From CALUVN01 sp944323595 (GTDB lineage Bacteria > Cyanobacteriota > Vampirovibrionia > Gastranaerophilales > Gastranaerophilaceae), in the NCBI GenBank assembly GCA_963931255.1, contig OZ006972.1:1054001-1118000 (forward strand): a stretch of 64,000 nt of DNA, written 5' to 3'. Every line of letters starts with the position of its first letter. The stretch's first letter is position 1. Below the pieces are notes generated by a model, which saw only the letters and a list, made by a program, of their open reading frames with translations, had not been told where the DNA came from and did not search any database. The position numbers and the translations under genes are program-made. Shown in pieces: positions 40,480 to 48,821 of the stretch.

Positions 40480-41682
40480 CTACTTGTCATCCAATGCAGC
40501 AACACCCGGAAGTACTTTCCCCTCAATGAATTCAAGAGAAGCTCCGCCGCCTGTTGATACGTGGGTGAAATCTTCTGCTTTGCAGAATTTCTTAGCTGCA
40601 GAAACTGAATCTCCGCCGCCGATAACTGATACGGCACCGTTTTTAGTTGCTTCTACTATAGCTTCTAATACAGCCTTTGTTCCCTCTGCAAATGCAGGAT
40701 TTTCAAACGCTCCTACAGGTCCGTTCATCAGGATTGTTTTTGAAGATTTAAGAACATCAGCAAATGCTTTTCTTGATTCCATACCTGCGTCTACACCTTC
40801 AAACCCGTCAGGAATTTCATTGATTTTGACGAATTTATTTGTGCCGTTGCCTGAAAAATCATCTGTAACTAAAACGTCAGTAGCCATAACCAGTTTAACA
40901 CCTTTATCAGCAGCTTTCTTTTCGATAGCTTTTGCAACTTCTAACTGATCATCTTCGCAAATAGAGTTACCAATTTTACCGCCGTTTGCCTTAACAAATG
41001 TGTATGCCATGCCGCCGCCGATAATTAAGTTATCAACTTTGTCGATTAAGTTTTCTAAAACACCGATTTTAGAAGAAACTTTTGCTCCGCCTACAACTGC
41101 TGTGAATGGTCTTGTCGGGTTATCAAGTGCTTGTGACAGGCATCTGATTTCTTTTTCCATCAAAAGACCTGACACTGCCGGTTTAAGAACTTTAGCCAAC
41201 TTAGCAGTTGAAGTGTGGTTTCTGTGAGCTGCGCCAAATGCGTCGTTTACATAGAAATCACCGAGTTTAGCCAATTCGTTTGCAAAAGTCATGTCGTCAT
41301 CTTTTGCTTCTTCTGCTTTATAGAATCTGATGTTTTCCAACAAAGCTACCTGACCGTCTTTGAGTGCTTCAAGAGCTTTGTCAGCGCCTTGACCTACAGG
41401 TTCTGAAACGAACAGAACATCTTCGCCGAGGACTTTAGATAAATATTTAGCAACAGGAGCCAGAGAAAATTCCATATTCCATTCACCTTTTGGTCTGCCA
41501 AGGTGTGCCATAAGAATAATCTTAGCGCCTTTATCTTTCAAAAATTTAACTGTCGGCAAAATAGCTTGAATTCTTGTATCATCTGTAACATTTTTGTCAG
41601 CGTCCAGAGGAACGTTAATGTCTACACGTACAAGAGCTCTTTTACCTTTAATGTCTCCTAAATCGTGAATTGATTTTTTCAT
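40480..41682 (-). CDS. pgk: Phosphoglycerate kinase
   Basis: A 400-residue PGK of standard length. Recognisable blocks: KRALVRVDINVPLDADKNVTDDTRI (substrate-binding VDxNVP), LMAHLGRPKGE, LLENIRFYKAEEAKDD, FVNDAFGAAHRNHTSTAKLAK, AVVGGAKVSSKI, MNGPVGAFENPAFAEGTKAV, and the nucleotide loop GGGDSVSAAKKF plus HVSTGGGASLEFIEGKVLPGV. It makes ATP from 1,3-bisphosphoglycerate in glycolysis. The ATG at 41682 follows AAGGAG. It is single, not linked to gap, and ends in a strong terminator. Confidence 0.97.
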   Translation of the reverse strand: MKKSIHDLGDIKGKRALVRVDINVPLDADKNVTDDTRIQAILPTVKFLKDKGAKIILMAHLGRPKGEWNMEFSLAPVAKYLSKVLGEDVLFVSEPVGQGADKALEALKDGQVALLENIRFYKAEEAKDDDMTFANELAKLGDFYVNDAFGAAHRNHTSTAKLAKVLKPAVSGLLMEKEIRCLSQALDNPTRPFTAVVGGAKVSSKIGVLENLIDKVDNLIIGGGMAYTFVKANGGKIGNSICEDDQLEVAKAIEKKAADKGVKLVMATDVLVTDDFSGNGTNKFVKINEIPDGFEGVDAGMESRKAFADVLKSSKTILMNGPVGAFENPAFAEGTKAVLEAIVEATKNGAVSVIGGGDSVSAAKKFCKAEDFTHVSTGGGASLEFIEGKVLPGVAALDDK

Positions 41683-41828
41683 AAATTTCTCTCCTTTATA
41701 AAGTAACGTATACTTTGCAAGACTATTTTACAAAACACAAAGATTTAAGTAAAGCGTTTTTATTATTGTAAAAAATTAAAAAAATATTAAAAAAGTCTTG
41801 ATTTTAAAAAATGTTTATTATACATTAA

Positions 41829-42018
41829 TTCATGCGGGCAAACGAGAGATTGAACGCTAAAGAGATAAAGCACAGTCGACTTAATTTATAGAAGATAGCC
41901 AAATCTCGAGATGAAAAATAAATATGGACTGTTAGGACAGGCGGTTAGAGCTCGGTGCCGAACAAAAACAAGCCGGTGGATTGTTTTTGTGAGCGGTCTG
42001 ATAAGGGTCAAGCCCGAA
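41829..42018 (+). ncRNA. Structured non-coding RNA candidate upstream of tRNA-Ile
   Basis: No ORF is plausible, yet the GC content rises and several stems are visible: a closing stem CGGGC (41835-41839) with GCCCG (42012-42016); ACAGTC (41872-41877) with GACTGT (41927-41932), enclosing ATTTAT/ATAAAT and the palindrome ATCTCGAGAT; and a 10-bp hairpin ACAAAAACAA/TTGTTTTTGT (41962-41990). A possible promoter (TTGATT and TATACA near 41798 and 41819) would start transcription close to the closing stem. I cannot assign it: it is not tmRNA, RNase P or SRP RNA by their motifs. A 6S-like or lineage-specific RNA is possible. Confidence 0.5.
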
Positions 42019-42059
42019 TAGAAAATTTGAAAACTAAATATAAAATTAAAATAGTTTAT

Positions 42060-42133
<74 letters not shown>

Positions 42134-42138
42134 GATTT

Positions 42139-42175
42139 AAAAGGATGATGACTTTTGTTATCATCCTTTTTATTT
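42139..42175 (+). terminator. Terminator after tRNA-Ile
   Basis: AAAAGGATGATGAC pairs with GTTATCATCCTTTT around TTTT and is followed by TTATTTT. Confidence 0.88.
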
Positions 42176-42188
42176 TGTAATTAATAGT

Positions 42189-42293
42189 AATAGGTTTCTG
42201 GGTAATAGGTTTCTGGGACATTGAGACGAGGAAAATTTAATAAAAAATAATAGGTTTCTGGGACATTGAGACAAAGAAAATTTAATAAAAAAT
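42189..42293. repeat. 45-bp direct repeats at the left border of the Mu-like element
   Basis: Two adjacent copies (42204-42248 and 42249-42293) of a unit beginning AATAGGTTTCTGGGACATTG and ending AATTTAATAAAAAAT, differing at two positions, plus a 15-bp partial copy at 42189-42203. The inner word ATTGAGAC recurs near 43030 and 43054 at the start of the transposase gene. Repeated sites at an end are typical of Mu/Tn7-type transposase binding. Confidence 0.8.
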
Positions 42294-42349
42294 CAAACAG
42301 ACAGCACGATTGAGGCTGTTTTTTAGTATTGAGATGTACCGGTCTTTTT

Positions 42350-42476
42350 TTGCACTCAACTACTCTTTTCTTGCACTCTTTTGCACTAATTTTGCATAAT
42401 TTTAAGACCACATTTGGCTCAAATCGGCTTGGTGTTTAAAGATAAGCCCAGTGCAATAAAGTGCAAAAAAGTGCAA
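42350..42476. repeat. Helically phased TTGCACT array (three direct, three inverted copies)
   Basis: TTGCACT occurs at 42350, 42371 and 42381; its reverse AGTGCAA at 42450, 42460 and 42470. Spacings are 10 or 21 bp, so sites sit on one face of the helix, and the two groups face each other about a centre near 42413. The words TTGAGATG and TTGAGATA flank the array. The region carries no gene. Confidence 0.8.
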
Positions 42477-42549
42477 TTTTATTTTTACTTACAAATTGAG
42501 ATACACCAAATTAGCAATAAGATTTGGATATCATTTTTAATACCTTAAT

Positions 42550-42903
42550 TTACTTATTTATAATTTCTACAGCTCTTACAGTTTTTCTATCATTATTTTT
42601 GTTAATATATTGAAACGTGCCAACTTCTGCAAAGCATTCTTTTCTACTTATTTTTACAAGTTGATCGTCAACATAATTATTATCTGGAGATAAAAATACT
42701 AATCTACCATTTAACTTGCAAGCAGTTTTATAATCATATGAATCCCAATTAATGCGTGGACATATATGTCCTAAAACGCCATTATCTAAAACTTGTAATA
42801 CCAAAAATTTTGAACCGTCTGTACAGGCTTCATTAGAATTTGCATAAGAAAAATTAGAACTAAATAAAAATAGAGTAGCTACTAAATATACAAACTTTTT
42901 CAT
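42550..42903 (-). CDS. Small secreted protein of unknown function
   Basis: From ATG 42903 (GAGGTGTTT upstream) 117 residues. A clear Sec signal peptide (MKKFVYLVATLFLFSSNFSYA, cut before NSNEAC) precedes a 95-residue mature part with four Cys (ACTDGSKF, HICPRINW, ACKLNG, ECFAEVG), which suggests two disulfides in the periplasm. No family is recognised. It points away from the transposase gene and lies between the left-end repeats and the transposase, so it is probably a passenger of the element. Confidence 0.65.
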   Translation of the reverse strand: MKKFVYLVATLFLFSSNFSYANSNEACTDGSKFLVLQVLDNGVLGHICPRINWDSYDYKTACKLNGRLVFLSPDNNYVDDQLVKISRKECFAEVGTFQYINKNNDRKTVRAVEIINK

Positions 42904-43037
42904 AAACACCTCACTATTATGAACTTACTATAACATGAAAACAGATACCATATTTATTTTATGTTTATCCCACTTGACTTCTGTCTCAAAACGAGTGATG
43001 AATGTGTTGCACAACGCATTACAAGGATTTTGAGACA

Positions 43038-44948
43038 ATGGAAAACCACATTGAGACAATCAAATACACCCCTGAGAAGGCAAAACAAAATGCTCTTGCA
43101 AAACTTGATTTAATCCGAAAATGGCAAGAGTTCCGCCGTAAAGCAGTAAACAAACTTCAAGCAGACTATGATTTTGTCAAACTGCATAATAGTTCAAATT
43201 CCTACCTTTTCAATGTTTTAGGTAAAATCTCACGAGGAAGCCTGCATCGTTGGAAAGCCAGTTTAGACGGAACAGAGGATTACACAAGATTAATCCCTAA
43301 TTACAAATACGTTTCTGTGAATGAATACAGAACATGTCTAACGGATGAAGAAATCAAAATATTTATGGGCTTGCTCCTGCACCCGAATAGAATTTGTATC
43401 GGCAAAGCAATCGCACTAACAAAATACAAACTCAAAGAACAAGGTCAAAGTTTCATCCCTGCAGATATTACGTTTAGACGCTATGCAAAATGGTTTAAGG
43501 ACAATAATTACGACAAATGGGTGCTTGCTAGAGACGGTGAAAAAGCACTTTCAGACAAAGTCGAACCATATATTAAAAGGGACGCTAGCCTGCTTGATGT
43601 TGGGGATATTTTGGTCGCAGACGGGCACAAACTGGCGTTTCAAGTGATTAATCCGTTTACGGGCAAGCCTTGTCGAGCGACTCTAGTCGGATTTTTGGAC
43701 TGGAAATCAACAGCACTGGTCGGTTATGAAATTATGCTTGAAGAAAACACCCAATGTATTGCAAGTGCACTGAGAAACGCAATAATAAACCTCGATATGA
43801 TACCGAAAATTGTCTATCAGGATAACGGCAGAGCTTTCAGAGCAAAATACTTTACATGCGGCAGCGGGAGTGACGGCTCGAAACGGAAGCGAGGAGCTTT
43901 CGTTGGAGAGCCAAACTCATTCTCGGATGAAAAAGGGTTCGGAGAATTAGGCTTTTACGGACTCTATGCAAAACTCGGGATTGAAACGGTATTTGCAAGA
44001 CCATATAACGCAAGGTCAAAGGTTATTGAGAGGTTCTTCAAAGAATTTCAAGAAGGCTTTGAAAAACTAATGCCAAGCTATGTAGGTTCATCAATTATCA
44101 ACAAACCTGCATACTTGAAACGAAACGAAAAATTCCACTCCAACCTGCATAATGCCCTCTTGGTTGGCGGCGTTAAACGGGCACGCAGCGGAGCTGACTC
44201 CAGCCCTCTGCCGCCAATCCGCTACATTCCAACTATAGAAGAAACAATCAAAATGATTGATATGTGGCTTAAGTTTAAGAACTCTCAGCCCTGCACAAAT
44301 GCACCAAATATGACAATCGCAGAGGTTTTAGAAAATCGAAATAAACAGAATATTGATAAAAGCTTGCTTGACGATTTGATGCTAGCAACTGAAGTCAAAA
44401 CAATTCAGCGAAATGGTGTAAGGTTCTTAAACTGTGACTATTTTGACGAAAGACTATACGGGCTGAGAGGAAAAGTTCTGGTAAAATACAACCTGTTTGA
44501 TCTGACTAGTGTAAAAGTTTTTACCCCAAAAGGTGAATACTTATGTACCGCAGAGCGAGTAACCGAAACTCACCCGATGGCTAAGATTTTAGGAACGGTC
44601 GAGGATTTAGAGGATTACAAACAAAAAATCCAAAAACAACAAAAACTGAAACGGAAAACTATAAACTCGGTTAAAAAATTATTGACGAATGATGAAATAA
44701 AATTTTTAGAATGTCATTCTGAATTTATTTCAGAATCTGCAACACCAGAGACCCTGAAACAAGTTCAGGGTGACAATAAGTTCAAGCCTCGTTCAAATGG
44801 TGTTCAAAAAATAAACAACGGAGAAAAGTCACTCCCGATTTTCAAAAACAATTCAGAAAAATACGAATATTTAATAAAACATAACCCAAGCGACATTTGG
44901 GTTGCAGAATTTAAACAAACAAAGGAGTATAAATTGTTATATGAATAG
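43038..44948 (+). CDS. Mu-type DDE transposase (MuA-like)
   Basis: From ATG 43038 (AAGGA upstream) 636 residues. The catalytic triad is visible with MuA-like spacing: Asp195 in LVADGHKLAFQV, Asp262 in YQDNGRAF, Glu331 in SKVIERFFKEF. The N-terminal part (about 1-150) is helical with DNA-binding character; the C-terminal region has the small beta-barrel (VLVKYNLFDLTSVKVF). It would cut and join the element's ends. It heads an operon with the ATPase. Near the C-terminus, codons 559-580 come from a double-hairpin repeat (44712-44776) inserted in frame. The upstream frame from 43002 lacks a ribosome site. Confidence 0.88.
   Translation: MENHIETIKYTPEKAKQNALAKLDLIRKWQEFRRKAVNKLQADYDFVKLHNSSNSYLFNVLGKISRGSLHRWKASLDGTEDYTRLIPNYKYVSVNEYRTCLTDEEIKIFMGLLLHPNRICIGKAIALTKYKLKEQGQSFIPADITFRRYAKWFKDNNYDKWVLARDGEKALSDKVEPYIKRDASLLDVGDILVADGHKLAFQVINPFTGKPCRATLVGFLDWKSTALVGYEIMLEENTQCIASALRNAIINLDMIPKIVYQDNGRAFRAKYFTCGSGSDGSKRKRGAFVGEPNSFSDEKGFGELGFYGLYAKLGIETVFARPYNARSKVIERFFKEFQEGFEKLMPSYVGSSIINKPAYLKRNEKFHSNLHNALLVGGVKRARSGADSSPLPPIRYIPTIEETIKMIDMWLKFKNSQPCTNAPNMTIAEVLENRNKQNIDKSLLDDLMLATEVKTIQRNGVRFLNCDYFDERLYGLRGKVLVKYNLFDLTSVKVFTPKGEYLCTAERVTETHPMAKILGTVEDLEDYKQKIQKQQKLKRKTINSVKKLLTNDEIKFLECHSEFISESATPETLKQVQGDNKFKPRSNGVQKINNGEKSLPIFKNNSEKYEYLIKHNPSDIWVAEFKQTKEYKLLYE
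44712..44776 (+). repeat. Palindromic repeat element inserted in frame in the transposase gene
   Basis: TGTCATTCTGAATTTATTTC starts the unit and GTTCAGGGTGACAA ends it. It contains two hairpins (ATTCTGA/TCAGAAT and ACCCTGAA/TTCAGGGT) bounded by TGTCA and TGACA. The encoded peptide (CHSEFISESATPETLKQVQG) is the typical translation of such mobile palindromes in other bacteria. It is 65 bp and leaves the frame open. Confidence 0.8.
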
Positions 44949-45016
44949 CGGATTGCAAGCAGTGGGTCTAAGGCGAAGCCATACCCGTTTATTGCGAGCA
45001 ACCAAGAAAGGATAAA

Positions 45017-45697
45017 ATGAAAAAAATCTTTATAAAAACTCGAAATGTAAGGAATTTTATAGGTTTAGTTGAAGCTCTAAAAAGCAAACCAAAAAACATT
45101 CCTAAAATGGGACTTATATATGGCGAGCCGGGGCTTGGAAAATCACAAACGGCACTTTGGCTCGCCTGCAAATATGACGGGATTTACATTCGAGCCTCAA
45201 ATCTTATGACAAGCAGGTGGCTTGTTGAAGAAATCGTTAGAGAAATGGACGAACTTCCTCGGTATTTAACCTCGGACAACTTTAATGTAGTGATTAGCAA
45301 ACTTATTCAAAAGCCAAAAATTATTTTTGTAGATGAAATCGACTACTTGATGAATAATTACAAAAGTGTCGAGACTCTAAGAGATATCCACGATAAAACC
45401 GATTGTCCGATAATCTTTGTCGGGATGGGCTTGGCTCTTAGAAAACTTGAAAGATATAAGCACTTGTATGACAGATTTAGTGAAATTGTAAAGTTTGAAA
45501 CCTTTGAAATAGAAGATTTAAGCCAAATTTTTAGCCAACTCTCTGAAATCTCGTTTACTCCTGATTCGATAGAATATATCCACAAAAAATACAATAGGTT
45601 CAGACAAATAGTACAGCTTATAAGCAAACTTGAAACTATTGCAAAAGAAAATGGTCTAACAGAAATTACATTTGAGATTATAAAGGAACTAGTATGA
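45017..45697 (+). CDS. AAA ATPase, transposition target selector (MuB/TniB-like)
   Basis: A 226-residue AAA+ protein with Walker A GEPGLGKSQ (residues 36-44) and Walker B IIFVDEIDYL (103-112), sensor region CPIIFVGMGLALRKL, and a small helical lid. It directly follows the transposase gene (AAGAAAGGATAA ribosome site), the arrangement of MuA-MuB. MuB-type proteins coat target DNA, recruit the transposase and give target immunity. It is shorter than MuB (312 residues) because the N-terminal HTH domain is missing. The next gene overlaps it by ATGA. Confidence 0.83.
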   Translation: MKKIFIKTRNVRNFIGLVEALKSKPKNIPKMGLIYGEPGLGKSQTALWLACKYDGIYIRASNLMTSRWLVEEIVREMDELPRYLTSDNFNVVISKLIQKPKIIFVDEIDYLMNNYKSVETLRDIHDKTDCPIIFVGMGLALRKLERYKHLYDRFSEIVKFETFEIEDLSQIFSQLSEISFTPDSIEYIHKKYNRFRQIVQLISKLETIAKENGLTEITFEIIKELV

Positions 45698-46254
45698 ATA
45701 TAGAAAAATTAGCTAAGAGATTAAAAGAATTTACCCTTGATGATATTGAATTGATAGCAGAATGCGATTGCAAAACAAAACTTGAAAAGCTTTTAAACAG
45801 CAATAAAATACTTTTTGAAAACGGGATTTATAAATACAATGAAGAAACGAAAACGGGTGAAAATTATGAAATATTCAGCCCGCTAAAGAATAAACACCTA
45901 AAAATTAGTATAGAAGATGCAAAAGAATATTTTATGAAAAATTATGTCAAAAAATACTGCAAATTCGAGACCTACAGGAACTATAACGCAATTTTTAATT
46001 TTAATATTATACCTTTTATAAACTGCTATTACCTGCATGAAATTGATATTGAGTCTATAAAAGAACTTTTTAAAGTCTGCGAATTAAGACGCCTAAAGCC
46101 CCGCAGAATTAAAAACACAATGGCACTTCTAAATCAATTGATAAAGTATTTCCAACACCTTGGTGTGATTGATAGAAGTTGCGTTTATCAGGTTAAAAAA
46201 GTACAAGACAAAAACCATTTTGGAATAGAAAACTTAATTTTTGAGGGCTTTTAA
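45694..46254 (+). CDS. Protein resembling a tyrosine-recombinase core-binding domain, no catalytic domain
   Basis: A 186-residue protein. Residues 1-60 look like a small winged helix (FTLDDIELIAECDCKTKLEKLLNSNKILFENGIYKYN). Residues 75-170 (AKEYFMKNYVKKYCKFETYRNYNAIFNFNIIPFINCYYLHEIDIESIKELFKVCELRRLKPRRIKNTMALLNQLIKYFQHLGVI) have the four-helix pattern of the phage-integrase SAM-like core-binding domain. No RHRY catalytic domain follows. It overlaps the ATPase by ATGA and the next gene by TAATG, so it is co-translated with the transposition genes; it may help bind the ends or the target. This call rests on pattern only. Confidence 0.5.
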   Translation: MNIEKLAKRLKEFTLDDIELIAECDCKTKLEKLLNSNKILFENGIYKYNEETKTGENYEIFSPLKNKHLKISIEDAKEYFMKNYVKKYCKFETYRNYNAIFNFNIIPFINCYYLHEIDIESIKELFKVCELRRLKPRRIKNTMALLNQLIKYFQHLGVIDRSCVYQVKKVQDKNHFGIENLIFEGF

Positions 46255-46652
46255 TGAGCAAAATGAAATTATTTAAACAAGCAGAGCAAATGTATTTAAA
46301 AGGCTCGACCGTTTGTGAAATCTCTTTAGAACTTGGAATTGCAAAAAGGACGTTGTTTTACTGGAAAAAACAATATGATTGGGATAAAAAGCGAAAAGAA
46401 TCAATGTATGATAAATCCCAGTTTAAAGACGATTTACAAAAGTTTGCCCAAAAGCTTATGGATAAAATCGCAAACAGTAATAAAACTAACAGCCAGATAA
46501 GCCAAGCAGAATACTATTCCCTAGTGAACATTTTAAACTTTCTCCCTGAATTGAAAGAAAATGATACTCAAAACGAAACACCACAAATAAAAACTGAACT
46601 TTCCCCTGACTTCATTCGCCAAATCGAGCGTGAAATTTTAGGTATAGAATAA
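46254..46652 (+). CDS. HTH protein of the Mu-like operon (DUF1804/terminase-small-subunit type)
   Basis: A 132-residue protein with an N-terminal helix-turn-helix (AEQMYLKGSTVCEISLELGIAKRTLFYWKKQYDWDKKRKE), of the kind seen in Mu-like DUF1804 proteins and phage small terminases, then a helical region (DLQKFAQKLMDKIANSNKTN) and a charged tail. Its start overlaps the previous stop. No large terminase or other phage structural gene follows, so if it was a packaging protein it has lost its partners; otherwise it is a regulator of the element. Confidence 0.6.
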   Translation: MSKMKLFKQAEQMYLKGSTVCEISLELGIAKRTLFYWKKQYDWDKKRKESMYDKSQFKDDLQKFAQKLMDKIANSNKTNSQISQAEYYSLVNILNFLPELKENDTQNETPQIKTELSPDFIRQIEREILGIE

Positions 46653-46696
46653 CTCCTGCAAATTTTTGTGCTATGCTTAAGAAAAAGGAGTTATAT

Positions 46697-47599
46697 ATGG
46701 CTGTACCTGATTTTCAATCAATGATGAATCCAGTATTGGATATTTATACCCAAAATGGCAGTGAGCTTCGTCCAAGAGATATAGAAAATGAAGTTGCTGA
46801 AAGATTTAATTTGTCAGAAGAAGAACGTAATGAGATGATTCCAAGCAACATCGAAACTGTTTTAAGAAATAGAGTTAGTTGGGCAGTATATTATCTTTTC
46901 AGGGCAGGTTTACTTGAAAGGTCCAAAAGAGGTTATTATAGAATTACTGATATCGGTAAAAATGAAAATCAATCAAATAAAACAATTAATGTGGAATATT
47001 TAAAAAAATTCCCTTCTTTTGTAGATTTTTCTCAAATTAACAATAAAAAAGACATCCAAAATGACAACTCAAATATTAGTGAAGAAAGTCAAACTCCAGA
47101 TGAAATGATGTCAAAAGCACAAGAACTATACAAAGATAATCTTCAAAGTGAGCTTTTAGACAAATTAAAACAAATAGACCCTGTAAGATTTGAACAAATA
47201 GTTCTTCAACTTATGGAAAAAATGAATTATGGTGTCGGTTCAATGACAAAAATGAGTCATGATGGTGGAGTAGACGGCATAATTGATGAAGATGAATTGG
47301 GATTAGAAAAAATCTACCTGCAAGCTAAAAGATACTCAGACAATAAAGTTAATGAAAAAGAAATGCAAAATTTCGCAGGGGCTCTAGGCTGTTCTCCGGT
47401 AAGAAAGGGAGTATTTATAACAACCAGCTTTTTTGATGAAAGAGCTAAAAAGAAAGCTGCATCCGTGCAAGGTAAAATTATACGATTAGTAGACGGTGAA
47501 GAATTAACAAAATTGATGATTAAGCATAATTTAGGTGTACAAGTTAAAACTAAAATTGAAATCAAAAAGATTGATGAAGATTTCTTTAGTGAAGAATAA
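46697..47599 (+). CDS. mrr: Mrr-family restriction endonuclease
   Basis: From ATG 46697 (AAGGAG 6 bp upstream) 300 residues. Residues 1-90 are the Mrr N-terminal winged helix (AVPDFQSMMNPVLDIYTQNGSELRPRDIENEVAERFNLSEEER, VSWAVYYLFRAGLLERSKRGYYRIT). Residues 155-290 are the catalytic domain: FEQIVLQLMEKMNYG, GGVDGIIDEDELGLEKIYLQAKRY with Asp193 and the Gln209-x-Lys211 variant usual in Mrr, and KGVFITTSFFDERAKKKA. Mrr cleaves DNA with methylated bases or incoming modified phage DNA. It begins the cargo part of the Mu-like element and is followed 10 bp later by another nuclease-like gene. Confidence 0.9.
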   Translation: MAVPDFQSMMNPVLDIYTQNGSELRPRDIENEVAERFNLSEEERNEMIPSNIETVLRNRVSWAVYYLFRAGLLERSKRGYYRITDIGKNENQSNKTINVEYLKKFPSFVDFSQINNKKDIQNDNSNISEESQTPDEMMSKAQELYKDNLQSELLDKLKQIDPVRFEQIVLQLMEKMNYGVGSMTKMSHDGGVDGIIDEDELGLEKIYLQAKRYSDNKVNEKEMQNFAGALGCSPVRKGVFITTSFFDERAKKKAASVQGKIIRLVDGEELTKLMIKHNLGVQVKTKIEIKKIDEDFFSEE

Positions 47600-47609
47600 T
47601 GGATAATAT

Positions 47610-48593
47610 ATGAAAATAGAAATGGGCGAATCTTTAATGCTTTCTTGGTTAAAGCATGCAAAAGAGTGTAAAATAACTCAATTAAATTGGAAACCTTCTA
47701 GTAACTGGAATACATACAATGAAAAAGAAGTTGAAGCACTTTACAAGAAAGCAATATTACATTTTCCAGTTTTTAAGCAAAATTCAAGTTTGGAACAAAT
47801 TATAAAACAAGCAGAAATAGATGTTTTGGGTTTAAGCTATGAAAATAATACAGCTTATTATTATGCTGTGGATATTGCATATCATGAAAGTGGACTTAAC
47901 TATGGTTCAAAAGGTGAAACAATAGAACGAATTTCAAAGAAACTTTTACGCTCAGCATTTTTATTATATCTTTACTTTGATGTTAAAGATGGCGAAATTA
48001 TCTTTGCATCACCTAAAATCAATCCAGCTGTTTATGATGATTTAGAAAAGCAGATAGATGAAATATCAAAATTTATGTTGAATCAAGGTTTTCAGTATAA
48101 ATTTAAATTATTTTCTAATACAAGCTTTGCAGAAAATATATTAAACCCGATTATTCAAATTTCTTCAACTATATCTGACACCTCTGAATTATTTATGCGA
48201 GCATTTCAACTAAGTAATTTATGTGAAAAAAGTATCAATAAAAAACAAAATATAAAAAGACATATTACTAATTCTGAAATTCAATACAATGAATTTAAAA
48301 TAGGTACTACTGTAAAAAACAAGTTAAATTATATGTTTTCAAAAAACTATCTTTCAACTGATGATATTTCAAATTTAAAAAGTAAAGAATTTTGCAAAGA
48401 TATTTTTAATTTAAATTTTCCATTATTGATTGAAAAAGACCAAAGTAGATATGATAATAACGGATATCCTCGGTATTGGAAAGAATTATTTGATGATAAA
48501 TATTATGTTTGTAGTCAATGGATTGAAAACCAACGTTCACAATTTGAAGATTGGTATAGTTCTGTAGTTGAAAAAAATTCTGTTATTTCATAA
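47610..48593 (+). CDS. Nuclease-like protein of unknown function next to mrr
   Basis: A 327-residue protein that I know only as a recurring hypothetical. Residues 60-125 contain EQIIKQAEIDVLGLSYENNTAYYYAVDIAYHESGLNYGSKGETIERISKKLLRSAFLLYLYFD. The pairing of a buried E-IDVLG strand with a following AVDIAYHE strand resembles the PD-(D/E)XK core, with Asp-x-(Ala/His)-Glu in place of E-x-K. The C-terminal 150 residues are Lys/Asn rich and look DNA-binding (GTTVKNKLNYMFSKNYLS), ending QSRYDNNGYPRYW. The gap to mrr is 10 bp, so the pair probably forms one operon and may act together as a restriction unit. It converges with the small genes on the other strand. Confidence 0.55.
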   Translation: MKIEMGESLMLSWLKHAKECKITQLNWKPSSNWNTYNEKEVEALYKKAILHFPVFKQNSSLEQIIKQAEIDVLGLSYENNTAYYYAVDIAYHESGLNYGSKGETIERISKKLLRSAFLLYLYFDVKDGEIIFASPKINPAVYDDLEKQIDEISKFMLNQGFQYKFKLFSNTSFAENILNPIIQISSTISDTSELFMRAFQLSNLCEKSINKKQNIKRHITNSEIQYNEFKIGTTVKNKLNYMFSKNYLSTDDISNLKSKEFCKDIFNLNFPLLIEKDQSRYDNNGYPRYWKELFDDKYYVCSQWIENQRSQFEDWYSSVVEKNSVIS

Positions 48594-48821
48594 TTTCTCG
48601 ATATACCAATTTGAATTACCAAAATGATTGAAATTCCATCGTAATTGGAAGTAGAAATTGTATTCCATTGAGTTGTCATCTTTAAAGTTATAAGAATACT
48701 TATTTAATTGTGTTCTGCGATAACTTTCAAAAGCAGTTCGGATTTCTTTTGCAAACTTTTTTCTAAATTCAGAATAATTTATTTCTACAGATTCTCGCGT
48801 CAGTTTATTTTTCAAAATCAT
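48588..48821 (-). CDS. Small mobile-element protein, unknown
   Basis: From ATG 48821 (MILKNKLTRESVEINYSEF) 77 residues; an ATG at 48845 would overlap the previous gene further. Positively charged helical N-terminus, then FKDDNSMEYNFYFQLRWNFNHFG. Overlaps the 66-aa gene by 17 bp. Last of four small genes read leftward, probably early or regulatory genes of the Mu-like element. Confidence 0.45.
   Translation of the reverse strand: MILKNKLTRESVEINYSEFRKKFAKEIRTAFESYRRTQLNKYSYNFKDDNSMEYNFYFQLRWNFNHFGNSNWYIEKL

Noticed and set aside
41829..42018. 6S RNA, tmRNA, RNase P or SRP RNA identity for the structured region
   Set aside because: None of the conserved motifs of tmRNA, RNase P or SRP RNA is present, and the inside is multi-branched rather than one long bulged hairpin as in 6S. 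It is left unassigned.
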